6,184 nucleotides of DNA from Paludibacter sp. (GCA_031284665.1 JAITXR010000044.1:1-6184); one strand, 5' to 3'. Counted from the stretch's first letter, positions 1-5,437 are shown. Notes: generated from the sequence alone by a model not told the origin. Made by a program: numbers and translations.

Positions 1-21
1 CATTATCAATTGTCAATTATC
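1..21 (-). repeat. Heptamer repeat array (GANARTK family), copy 1
   Basis: Read on the minus strand from 21 to 1, the units are GATAATT, GACAATT and GATAATG. They belong to the same degenerate heptamer family as the arrays at 534-568 and 3029-3063. The array may continue to the left of the window. It lies just downstream of the leftward promoter, so it could be transcribed as part of a 5' leader. Confidence 0.7.
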
Positions 22-31
22 TTCACCGCCG

Positions 32-63
32 CAAAGATACTGCAACATTTTGCGCGTGTCAAT
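32..63 (-). promoter_or_regulatory. Bacteroidota-type promoter firing leftward out of the window
   Basis: On the minus strand, ATTG (60-63) is followed by exactly 20 bases and then TATCTTTG (32-39). The known primary-sigma consensus of Bacteroidota is TTTG, 19-21 bases, TAnnTTTG, so the -7 box is perfect and the -33 box matches three of four bases. Transcription would start near base 25-29 and run left, beyond base 1. No gene inside the window is served, so the target lies off-window. This is the clearest promoter in the window; I found no comparable match upstream of the other genes. Confidence 0.72.
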
Positions 64-65
64 AG

Positions 66-103
66 GTAATATTACGTAGATGGAGTCAGTAATATTACTT
101 AGA
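66..103. promoter_or_regulatory. Two direct copies of a palindromic site upstream of the leftward promoter
   Basis: The perfect 10-bp palindrome GTAATATTAC occurs at 66-75 and 89-98. Each copy is followed after one base by TAGA, giving two 15-base direct repeats with a 23-bp period, close to two helical turns. The proximal copy ends two bases upstream of the -33 box of the promoter at 32-63, with its centre about 42-45 bases from the expected start. That is where an activator commonly binds. The second copy extends to a 12-bp palindrome (88-99). The repeats and geometry are seen directly; the operator role is inference and the regulator is unknown. Confidence 0.5.
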
Positions 104-142
104 AGAAATGTAAAAATAATTCATTATTGGGGGGGATTACGG

Positions 143-219
143 GGAAAATGGTACACGGAGAACGGTACACGGAGAATGGTACACGGAGAATGGTGCACGA
201 AATACGGTACACGGTGCAC
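143..219. repeat. 14-bp tandem repeat, five units plus a half unit
   Basis: Units of consensus GGAGAATGGTACAC start at 143, 157, 171, 185 and 199, with a 7-base remnant GGTGCAC at 213-219. The middle three units differ by only one or two bases; the fifth is more diverged. The period is not a multiple of three and no convincing gene spans it. A run of seven G (129-135) sits just before the array. Related GTGTACC...TGCACCG pieces occur in the other orientation at 324-342 and 3000-3023. Copy number is likely to vary between strains. Confidence 0.92.
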
Positions 220-256
220 GAAACAACAGCAACAGTCCGTCATTGCGCATTTATCT

Positions 257-292
257 GAATCGGGATTTACAGAATTTTGAGATGAACAGGAT
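257..292. repeat. Possible dispersed GGAT(T)TACAG/CAGGAT-type motif
   Basis: This AT-rich stretch contains GGGATTTACAGAATTTT and ends AACAGGAT. It resembles the GGATTT/CAGGAT phrases scattered between genes in many Bacteroidota as I recall them. Only one copy is present here, so the call rests on memory. It directly precedes the first copy of the TAAGAAA-bounded element. Confidence 0.3.
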
Positions 293-376
293 AAGAAACG
301 GGTTGCGGTTGTGTGTCCCGCTCCGTGTACCTTGCACCGCTCTTCGTTAATCACTGTTCTTTGTTTCTTAATTGGC
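292..376. repeat. Dispersed element with TAAGAAAC/GTTTCTTA ends, copy 1
   Basis: The element begins TAAGAAAC (292-299) and closes with the inverted GTTTCTTA (363-370) followed by ATTGGC. Its core at 293-323 matches 462-492 at 29 of 31 positions, including TTGCGGTTGTGTGTCCCGCTC. Compared with copy 2, it carries extra sequence after the core: CGTGTACCTTGCAC lies between two CGCTC pentamers (319-323 and 338-342). This looks like a nested insertion. No protein is encoded. Confidence 0.8.
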
Positions 377-384
377 ATAACTTG

Positions 385-400
385 TCCCGAGGTGTCGGGA
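385..400. repeat. TCCCGA/TCGGGA hairpin
   Basis: A perfect 6-bp stem (385-390 with 395-400) closes a GGTG loop. It resembles the CCCCGAT...ATCGGGG hairpins at 4593-4608 and 5558-5573. On the plus strand it is followed by T-rich sequence, but no plus-strand gene precedes it, so I do not call it a terminator. Confidence 0.55.
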
Positions 401-424
401 TTGTTTATTGTTTCTTGTCTGAAC

Positions 425-460
425 TATGATTTTAATATGATTAATATGATTGACTATGAT
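425..460. repeat. TATGAT array with about 10-bp period
   Basis: TATGAT occurs at 425, 436, 445 and 455, spacings of 11, 9 and 10 bases, so the copies lie on roughly one face of the helix. The surrounding bases are almost all A or T. It may be a decayed tandem repeat or a bent/protein-binding segment; no function can be assigned. Confidence 0.6.
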
Positions 461-513
461 TAAGAAATGGATTGCGGTTGTGTGTCCCGCTCTTCATTTC
501 TTCATTTCTTAAT
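459..513. repeat. Dispersed element with inverted ends, copy 2
   Basis: Perfect 11-bp inverted ends, ATTAAGAAATG (459-469) and CATTTCTTAAT (503-513), enclose the same core as copy 1 (293-323 against 462-492). This shorter copy lacks the inserted GTGTACC block. Downstream, ATTGGCACATT is repeated at 512-522 and 527-537, leading into a heptamer array. Confidence 0.8.
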
Positions 514-533
514 TGGCACATTGTCTATTGGCA

Positions 534-568
534 CATTAACCATTAATCATTAACCATTGTCAATTATC
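534..568 (-). repeat. Heptamer repeat array (GANARTK family), copy 2, abutting the TauE/SafE stop
   Basis: Five heptamers on the minus strand read GATAATT, GACAATG, GTTAATG, ATTAATG and GTTAATG, covering the interval without gaps. The first base of the array is the last base of the TAG stop of the TauE/SafE gene. A stray GACAATG unit also lies at 519-525. Confidence 0.85.
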
Positions 569-1359
569 TACAAGTATTTATAGACCATAAAGATAGCCAC
601 TGCCACAAGGAAAAGGGCGTAAACTTTTTTGAACATTTTTGAAGGTAGTTTTATTCCCATTCGTGAGCCAAACAGCGTTCCAACTATCATTCCTAAAGCA
701 ATGAAAGCAGCAGCATAGAGATTGAGATGACCATCGTTGGCATAAATAATAATGCTCGGCAAGCCTACCGGCAGTTGCAAGGCGGCTAAGGATGTGGCAA
801 CAGCAGTTTTGGTGTCGTAATGAAAAATGCCTATCAGCAAAGGAACTATTACTATTCCCCCACCCTTGCCGAATAAACCGGCAAAAATGCCCGCTCCTAC
901 TCCCACCAAAACAAACGCCCAAAATGCTCCGCCGGATTTTACCGTTTTCGACAATTCGCTATTTTGTCCGGCAACGGATTTTTTCTTCTTTTTGAGTAAC
1001 GCGAAAATATCAAAATATGATAATGCAATGTAAATCAGAATTAAAGCATAAAGTTTTGCGAGCACATTTTCGTTGATATTCACCGCAATTTCACCTCCGG
1101 CAAAAGAGCCGATAAACAAACCAAGTGCTACCGCCAACGATTCGCGGATGTTTAACATTCCGGCTTTGTAGTACGAAATTACGCCAAAAACACCCACCGG
1201 CAGCAACATTGCGGTAAGCGAAACGGCATTGGCATCCAAAATATCCATTCCGAAAATCACAATCAGCGAAGGAACCATAACTATTCCTCCGCCGATGCCA
1301 AACATTCCCGACAGCACACCGGCAACTATGCCCAATAAAATAAAATAGAGAAAGTCCAT
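568..1359 (-). CDS. TauE/SafE family sulfite/organic anion exporter permease
   Basis: This 263-residue integral membrane protein belongs to the TauE/SafE (DUF81) family, whose characterised members are implicated in export of sulfite, sulfoacetate or similar anions. It shows the internal duplication of the family. SGMFGIGGGIVMVP (17-30) in the first half is mirrored by AGLFGKGGGIVIVP (160-173) in the second, and each is followed by LP.G helices (LLPVGVFG 52-59; QLPVGLPS 195-202). A hydrophilic loop with five consecutive lysines (123-127) joins the halves. About eight membrane segments are expected. The ATG at 1359 overlaps the symporter stop by one base, so the two are probably translated together. 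Coupling of an importer with a possible anion exporter hints at a substrate that leaves an anionic by-product, but no substrate can be assigned. The TAG stop (568-570) shares one base with a heptamer repeat array. No clear intrinsic terminator follows. Confidence 0.95.
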   Translation of the reverse strand: MDFLYFILLGIVAGVLSGMFGIGGGIVMVPSLIVIFGMDILDANAVSLTAMLLPVGVFGVISYYKAGMLNIRESLAVALGLFIGSFAGGEIAVNINENVLAKLYALILIYIALSYFDIFALLKKKKKSVAGQNSELSKTVKSGGAFWAFVLVGVGAGIFAGLFGKGGGIVIVPLLIGIFHYDTKTAVATSLAALQLPVGLPSIIIYANDGHLNLYAAAFIALGMIVGTLFGSRMGIKLPSKMFKKVYALFLVAVAIFMVYKYL

Positions 1360-2918
1360 TAATTCTTTTTGCGTTCGTTAAAGTATCCAAAAACTGTAAG
1401 CGAATCGTCCACTGTTTTTGTTTTGAAAAAGAAACTTGCGAGGTAACCAACCACAAACACAATAATGTGGCTATAAACTCCAAGCATATATTTATGATGA
1501 GGAAAATTGAATTTTCCCAAATCGAGCAACAAATGCTGTTCGTTGCCTGAGCCTACTTTTGTGGTAGTCAACACTGCATAAGCCGTAAATAAAACACAAG
1601 CAGCAATACCTACATATAGCCCTTGTTTATTGGCTCGACGACAGAAAAGCCCGAGCAGCAGAATGCCAACAATACCCGCCGAGAAAATTGCATACAAGCC
1701 AAACACAGTACCAAGCACGCCCTCGCCTTCCCACGAGGCATAAAGCAGAGCCACCCCAATACAGCCAATACCGGTGAGTAAAACAAACAATCGCCCCATA
1801 CGCAGTTTTTGGCGGTCGCTACAATTTGGTTTGAAACGCATATAATAATCCTGCACAATCACAGCCGACAAACTGTTCATATCGGAGGCAAGAGTGGAAA
1901 TGGCAGCCGAAATTAATCCGGCAATTACCAAACCAATTACTCCAACCGGCAGTTGAGTTGTCATAAAATACGGAAACACTTGGTCGGCTTTTATACCTTC
2001 GGGAAGTGTTTCTGCCGACAGTTTATAATATACAAAAAGTGCTGTGCCGATAAACATAAAAAGCGTCCACACGCCAACACTCATATACACACCTATATAT
2101 GCGGCTCGCTTTGCACCGCGTTCATCTTTGGCAGTCAAGTAACGTTGTACAATAGTCTGGTCGGTGCCATATTTCTGTATGGCATAAAAAACACCATTCA
2201 AAGCCATAACCACAAAGGTAAGTTGAGCAAAATCCAAAGCGTAAGGTCCAAAATCAATTTTTTTCCATTCAAACGCTTTACTTACCACTTCTACCGGACC
2301 ACCGGGAGTGGAAAACAATAAAATCGCCAGACACACCAAACCGCCAATAATTAACAAAAAGCCCTGAATCATATCCATCCAGATTACGGCATCAATCCCA
2401 CCAAGCAGCGTAATAATAATAATCGAAATGCCAATTACAAAAATTGTATTCGGAATAGGGAAACCGACAACAGTGTTCAGTGCCAAAGCCATTAGATAAA
2501 GCACAGTGCCCATTTTGGTAAAATGAGTAAACGAAAATGCTATCGACGAATACATACGGGCAAAAAAACCAAAACGATGCTCAAAATACTCGTAAGCACT
2601 AATTTTGATTACTCTCCTGAACAATGGAACTATAAACCATATCATTCCCAACAGAATAACCGGCACCATTAACCCTTGCACAAGCAATATCCAATTACCG
2701 GCGTATGCTGCTCCCGGATACGACAGAAATGTAACGCTGCTAATTAATGTAGCAAAAATTGACATACCAATTACCCAAGATGGAATGCGTTTTCCTCCGG
2801 CAAAATACTTGTCGGACGACTTTTGACTGCGGGAAAAAACCAAGCCCAAAACTACCGTAAATAAAACTGAAATAGCAATAATAGAATAATCAAGCCAATG
2901 GATAGAAGATGTGTGCAT
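1359..2918 (-). CDS. Sodium:solute symporter (SSS/SLC5 family)
   Basis: This 519-residue inner-membrane protein is a sodium-coupled symporter of the SSS family with the LeuT-like fold; about 13 hydrophobic segments can be picked out. After a first helix (about 11-29), DKYFAGGKRIPSW (36-48) leads into the second helix with FLSYPGAAYAGNW (64-76). The signature QKYGTDQTIVQRYLTAKD (248-265) is typical of SLC5-like carriers, including the SiaT sialic acid transporters. LISAAISTLASDMNS (335-349), with Ser341 and Thr342, aligns with the helix that donates the Na2-site hydroxyls. The pattern is complete and the length normal. The aldolase upstream suggests that it imports the aldolase substrate, perhaps a sialic acid or other sugar acid; this rests on context only. 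The ATG at 2918 follows a C/A-rich leader holding six TCAAAC repeats. The TAA stop shares its last A with the ATG of the TauE/SafE gene (TAATG), which suggests translational coupling. Confidence 0.96.
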   Translation of the reverse strand: MHTSSIHWLDYSIIAISVLFTVVLGLVFSRSQKSSDKYFAGGKRIPSWVIGMSIFATLISSVTFLSYPGAAYAGNWILLVQGLMVPVILLGMIWFIVPLFRRVIKISAYEYFEHRFGFFARMYSSIAFSFTHFTKMGTVLYLMALALNTVVGFPIPNTIFVIGISIIIITLLGGIDAVIWMDMIQGFLLIIGGLVCLAILLFSTPGGPVEVVSKAFEWKKIDFGPYALDFAQLTFVVMALNGVFYAIQKYGTDQTIVQRYLTAKDERGAKRAAYIGVYMSVGVWTLFMFIGTALFVYYKLSAETLPEGIKADQVFPYFMTTQLPVGVIGLVIAGLISAAISTLASDMNSLSAVIVQDYYMRFKPNCSDRQKLRMGRLFVLLTGIGCIGVALLYASWEGEGVLGTVFGLYAIFSAGIVGILLLGLFCRRANKQGLYVGIAACVLFTAYAVLTTTKVGSGNEQHLLLDLGKFNFPHHKYMLGVYSHIIVFVVGYLASFFFKTKTVDDSLTVFGYFNERKKN

Positions 2919-2929
2919 TGTGTGTGTTT

Positions 2930-2980
2930 AAGTTTGAATGTTTGAAAAGTTTGAATGTTTGAGTGGTTTGAAGAGTTTGA
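2930..2980 (-). repeat. TCAAAC repeat array in the symporter leader
   Basis: On the minus strand TCAAAC occurs six times (plus-strand GTTTGA starts at 2932, 2940, 2949, 2957, 2966 and 2975), with spacings of 8 or 9 bases. It includes an exact 16-base direct repeat, 2930-2945 and 2947-2962. The array ends about a dozen bases before the symporter ATG. If transcribed from upstream it would form a C/A/U-rich, weakly structured 5' leader. Confidence 0.85.
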
Positions 2981-2999
2981 GAAGTCTGCTATGCCTTGC

Positions 3000-3023
3000 C
3001 GTGTACCGTAAACCCTGCACCGC
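3000..3023. repeat. GTGTACC/TGCACCGC repeat fragment
   Basis: CGTGTACC (3000-3007) and TGCACCGC (3016-3023) reproduce the two halves of the CGTGTACC-TTGCACCGC block at 324-340, here separated by a short extra spacer. It ties the intergenic DNA upstream of the symporter to the 14-bp repeat region at the left end. Confidence 0.55.
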
Positions 3024-3028
3024 GCAGC

Positions 3029-3063
3029 AATTTTCCACTATCCACTCTCAACTCTCCACTATT
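3029..3063 (-). repeat. Heptamer repeat array (GANARTK family), copy 3, covering the aldolase stop
   Basis: Five contiguous heptamers on the minus strand read AATAGTG, GAGAGTT, GAGAGTG, GATAGTG and GAAAATT. The TGA stop of the aldolase gene (3048-3050) spans the junction of the second and third units, and the final residues Ile-Val-Glu-Ser are encoded by the first two units. The array therefore supplies the end of the reading frame. Confidence 0.85.
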
Positions 3064-3914
3064 AGTAATTCTTCGCAGTCGGTTAATGGATTCATAACGT
3101 GAATTTCGCAGAAACCGCGACTGTGCATCAGCACTTTAAGTGCTGCAAGCGACTCGCCAAGAGTGCGATTTTGTTGATATATTTTTGCAACATCATCTGT
3201 GCGTTGTTGCCAAAGTTTTGCATTTTCAATATCGCCCGACTGATAGGCTGCGTATAATTCTTTGTACATTTCGGGCACAACATTTCCGGTACTCGGCACA
3301 ACACCATCAGCCCCCAACAACAAGGCATTTAACGCCTGCGCACCCCAACCGCTGAAATACGAAAAATCGCTGCGTGAACGAAATTTTTCGATAAAACGTT
3401 TCATCCTGTTTTCGTCGCGTTCCGAATCTTTCAAACCCGCAATATTGGGATGTTCGCTCAATCGTTCCACCACATCTTCGGGCAACGACATTTGAGTTGT
3501 GGATTTAATATTGTACATCATTACCGGACAGCGACTTGCATCCGCCAACATACAATAAAACCTTTCCATTTGCTTATCTGTGAGAGAATAATACGAGGGT
3601 AAAGTTGCAACAATGGCATCTACCGCCAAATCGGCGTATTGCTCTGCTCTGTCGAGCATTTCCTCGATGCAATTACACACCAAACCGGCATATACTTTTT
3701 GCGTTGATGTTTTATGCTCGACTGCTGTTTTTACAAGTGTATAAGCGGCTGCTTGACTTAACGACGATGATTCGCCGGTAGTTCCTGCCACAAGCGGCGA
3801 TATATTGTTTTCGGCAAAAACTGCCATAATTCGCTTAACTGCCTCTGTATCAATTTGCAGGGATTTTGTAAAAGGAGTAATCATTGGCACAACTACTCCG
3901 GAAAAATATTTCAT
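3048..3914 (-). CDS. DapA/NanA-family class I aldolase (dihydrodipicolinate synthase/N-acetylneuraminate lyase superfamily), substrate unknown
   Basis: This 288-residue protein is a full-length (beta/alpha)8-barrel lyase that works through a lysine Schiff base with pyruvate or another 2-oxoacid. Family marks in order: GVVVPMITPF at the start, GTTGES (44-49) for carboxylate binding, PSYY (106-109, aligning with the DapA proton-relay Tyr107), catalytic Tyr134 in MMYNIKSTT, Schiff-base Lys162 in AGLKDSE, and GADGVVPSTGN (201-211). The loop after the catalytic tyrosine is YNIKST. DapA normally has YNVPSR and NanA has YNIP. The proline is therefore a lysine, and the position of DapA's substrate-binding Arg138 is a threonine. 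That argues against a housekeeping dihydrodipicolinate synthase. A sugar-acid or sialic-acid-type aldolase is more plausible, especially next to a sodium symporter, but this is inference. The ATG at 3914 starts the family N-terminus directly, behind an A-rich leader with no Shine-Dalgarno. The last codons (Ile-Val-Glu-Ser-stop) lie inside a heptamer repeat array, so the original C-terminus may have been altered. Confidence 0.94.
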   Translation of the reverse strand: MKYFSGVVVPMITPFTKSLQIDTEAVKRIMAVFAENNISPLVAGTTGESSSLSQAAAYTLVKTAVEHKTSTQKVYAGLVCNCIEEMLDRAEQYADLAVDAIVATLPSYYSLTDKQMERFYCMLADASRCPVMMYNIKSTTQMSLPEDVVERLSEHPNIAGLKDSERDENRMKRFIEKFRSRSDFSYFSGWGAQALNALLLGADGVVPSTGNVVPEMYKELYAAYQSGDIENAKLWQQRTDDVAKIYQQNRTLGESLAALKVLMHSRGFCEIHVMNPLTDCEELLIVES

Positions 3915-3931
3915 CTGTTTTTGTTTATTTT

Positions 3932-3976
3932 ACCACAAACATCACGAACATTTTTTGTGTTTGTGTGATTTGTGGT
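3932..3976. repeat. Imperfect inverted repeat between gamma subunit and aldolase genes
   Basis: ACCACAAA (3932-3939) pairs with TTTGTGGT (3969-3976), and TCAC (3942-3945) with GTGA (3965-3968) across a two-base bulge. The loop is rich in TTTGTG phrases. On the minus (transcribed) strand no T-run follows the stem, so an intrinsic terminator is unlikely. It resembles dispersed TTTGTG...TTTGTGG phrases of Bacteroidota, from memory. Confidence 0.6.
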
Positions 3977-4015
3977 TTTATTTTATAATTATTTCCTTGT
4001 GTATCTAAATTATTA

Positions 4016-4558
4016 TTACAATTTAACAATCAGTTCCATACCTTTATTTATAGCCTGTTCGTTTGCGCCAAGCAGATGATGATGGCGTTCGGGTAAGGAT
4101 TTTTTCAAGCCTTTCATTACATTTTCGACCGTAACAATTGGGCAAAGTTTAAGAAATCCGCCCAAAATCAGCATATTCATTGTTTTGGTCATATTGTTTG
4201 CAACCGAATATTCTGTGGCATCGAGGCGATATACATTGATGTCTGTTCGTTGCGGAAAGCGCGTAAAACCGTTGCTGTCGAAAATTAACGTACCACCCGG
4301 TTTCAGTCGGCTCTCGAACTTATCGAGCGACGGTTGATTGAGTACAATTACCGTATCGTAACTGTGAAGTACGGGCGACGAAATTTTTTCGTCGCTCAAT
4401 ATAACGGTAACGTTTGCCGTTCCGCCGCGCTGCTCAGGTCCGTACGAAGGCAACCAACTGACTTCCTGCCCTTGCATTAAGCCTGAATATGCTAATATTT
4501 TTCCCAGCGAAAGCACACCTTGCCCGCCAAATCCTGCAATTATTATTTCTTGTTTCAT
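4016..4558 (-). CDS. korC: 2-oxoacid:ferredoxin oxidoreductase gamma subunit
   Basis: This 180-residue protein is the gamma-domain subunit (POR/KOR gamma family), which completes the cytoplasmic enzyme with alpha and beta. Its N-terminus carries the family signature IIIAGFGGQGVLSLGK (GFGGQGV at residues 9-15), a glycine-rich nucleotide/CoA-domain loop. Further conserved blocks are SWLPSYGPEQRGGTANVTV (about 34-52), LNQPSLDKFE, LILGGFLK and the C-terminal KKSLPERHHHL. I chose the ATG at 4556-4558. A longer frame could begin at a TTG (4565-4567), but that TTG lies in repeat-like sequence and adds only three residues. MKQEIIIAGFGGQGV fits the family start better. The stop is TAA at 4016-4018. 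The gene follows beta by 117 bases, a gap that contains a hairpin repeat. Within it, bases 4375-4395 form a perfect 9-bp inverted repeat, probably a by-product of the coding sequence. The family is certain; substrate and kor/vor naming are not. Confidence 0.95.
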   Translation of the reverse strand: MKQEIIIAGFGGQGVLSLGKILAYSGLMQGQEVSWLPSYGPEQRGGTANVTVILSDEKISSPVLHSYDTVIVLNQPSLDKFESRLKPGGTLIFDSNGFTRFPQRTDINVYRLDATEYSVANNMTKTMNMLILGGFLKLCPIVTVENVMKGLKKSLPERHHHLLGANEQAINKGMELIVKL

Positions 4559-4592
4559 ATTTTTCAAGCCCTCTTTAGCTCCCCTATACTTG

Positions 4593-4608
4593 CCCCAATT
4601 TATCGGGG
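4593..4608. repeat. CCCC...GGGG hairpin repeat between beta and gamma genes
   Basis: CCCCAATTTATCGGGG folds as a 7-bp stem with one A-C mismatch and a two-base loop. It is a variant of the perfect hairpin at 5558-5573. It occupies the 117-base gap between beta and gamma genes, which should be co-expressed, so it is more likely a dispersed repeat than a strong terminator. Confidence 0.65.
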
Positions 4609-4675
4609 AAGGAGAAATTTTGCGGCGCGGGGTTTCTCACCGTTTTATTGATTAAATTAACTTTTTATAAATTCT

Positions 4676-5437
4676 TTACTCGTTCTTCAAATCCCCCAAC
4701 GGATAAGCGGGAAACATATTTTCCACCATCCATTTATTTGCAGCATCGGGCGACAGTTTCCAACCCGAATTGCAAGTCGAAACTACTTCGATAATCGAAG
4801 TGCCTTTGCGCTTTGCCGAGTTTTCAAGCCCTTTTTGTATCGCTTTTTTAGTTTTCCGCACTGCTGCAACCGTGTGTACAGCCTGCCGAGTAACATAGCA
4901 AGTGCCATCTAATTGAGCCAGCAACTTTGTGATATTGAGCGGATAACCGTTAAGTTCAACGTTGCGACCATAAGGTGTAGTGGCAGTTTTCATTCCTTCG
5001 AGCGTAGTTGGAGCCATTTGTCCGCCGGTCATTCCATAAATACCATTATTGATAAAAATTATCATAATATTTTCACCGCGATTGCAAGCGTGAATAGTTT
5101 CGGCAGTACCGATTGCCGCTAAATCGCCATCGCCCTGATATGTAAACACATAGCGGTCGGGCAATAAACGTTTAATAGCCGTTGCCACAGCCGGAGCGCG
5201 TCCGTGTGCAGCCTCCTGCCAATCAATATCGAGATAATTATAGGCAAAAACTGCACAACCTACCGGCGCAACACCTATTGTATTTTCCTGTATTCCCATT
5301 TCGTCGATAATTTCGGCAAGCAGTTTATGTACTACGCCGTGCGAACAGCCGGGGCAATAATGCATCGGGGTGTCGTTCATCGTTTTTGGTTTTGCATATA
5401 CCAAATTTTCGGGTTTTATCATTTCTTCTGTTGTCAT
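4676..5437 (-). CDS. korB: 2-oxoacid:ferredoxin oxidoreductase beta subunit (TPP-binding)
   Basis: This 253-residue protein is the thiamine pyrophosphate-binding beta subunit of a KorAB/VorAB-type 2-oxoacid:ferredoxin oxidoreductase. With the alpha subunit it forms the catalytic core that decarboxylates the 2-oxoacid. The TPP motif is intact: GDGD at residues 102-105, followed about 27 residues on by FINNGIYGMTGGQ (NN at 130-131), which binds the diphosphate through Mg2+. An N-terminal CPGC (28-31) sits in HYCPGCSHG, and PVGCAVFAYNYLD (58-70) and WQEAAHGRAPA (73-83) are also typical of the family. Length is normal and the C-terminus (YPLGDLKNE) is complete. The ATG at 5437 gives MTTEEMIKPENLVY, which agrees with Bacteroidota homologues as I recall them. 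The leader is A/T-rich with no Shine-Dalgarno, as is usual in Bacteroidota. Gamma follows after 117 bases. The close likeness to Bacteroides-type proteins is from memory, not a search. The symbol is provisional because kor and vor cannot be separated here. Confidence 0.96.
   Translation of the reverse strand: MTTEEMIKPENLVYAKPKTMNDTPMHYCPGCSHGVVHKLLAEIIDEMGIQENTIGVAPVGCAVFAYNYLDIDWQEAAHGRAPAVATAIKRLLPDRYVFTYQGDGDLAAIGTAETIHACNRGENIMIIFINNGIYGMTGGQMAPTTLEGMKTATTPYGRNVELNGYPLNITKLLAQLDGTCYVTRQAVHTVAAVRKTKKAIQKGLENSAKRKGTSIIEVVSTCNSGWKLSPDAANKWMVENMFPAYPLGDLKNE

Noticed and set aside
143..219. CRISPR array
   Set aside because: Units are 14 bp head-to-tail with no unique spacers, and no cas gene is nearby.
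80..280. Plus-strand reading frame of 66 codons through the 14-bp repeat
   Set aside because: It is built mainly of repeat translation, has no recognisable domain, and 14-bp units would shift its frame with any copy change.
124..378. Minus-strand reading frame of 84 codons across the same repeats
   Set aside because: Its cysteine-rich sequence comes from repeat DNA and dispersed elements; no family resemblance and no supporting start context.
1953..2321. Plus-strand frame of 122 codons
   Set aside because: It lies wholly antisense to the well-supported symporter gene and encodes no recognisable protein.
3048..3914. Naming the aldolase dapA
   Set aside because: The Arg138-equivalent and the loop proline of true dihydrodipicolinate synthases are replaced, and the neighbours are transporters rather than lysine genes.
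3932..3976. Intrinsic terminator after the gamma-subunit gene
   Set aside because: In the transcribed direction no T-run follows the stem; T-rich sequence lies on the other side only.
4375..4395. Perfect 9-bp inverted repeat inside the gamma gene
   Set aside because: It encodes the Ser-Asp-Glu-Lys-Ile-Ser-Ser segment, which fits the protein family, so it is most simply a coincidence of codon choice.
4559..4567. Alternative TTG start for the gamma subunit
   Set aside because: It adds only three residues, uses a rare start codon in repeat-like DNA, and the ATG at 4558 gives the usual family N-terminus.
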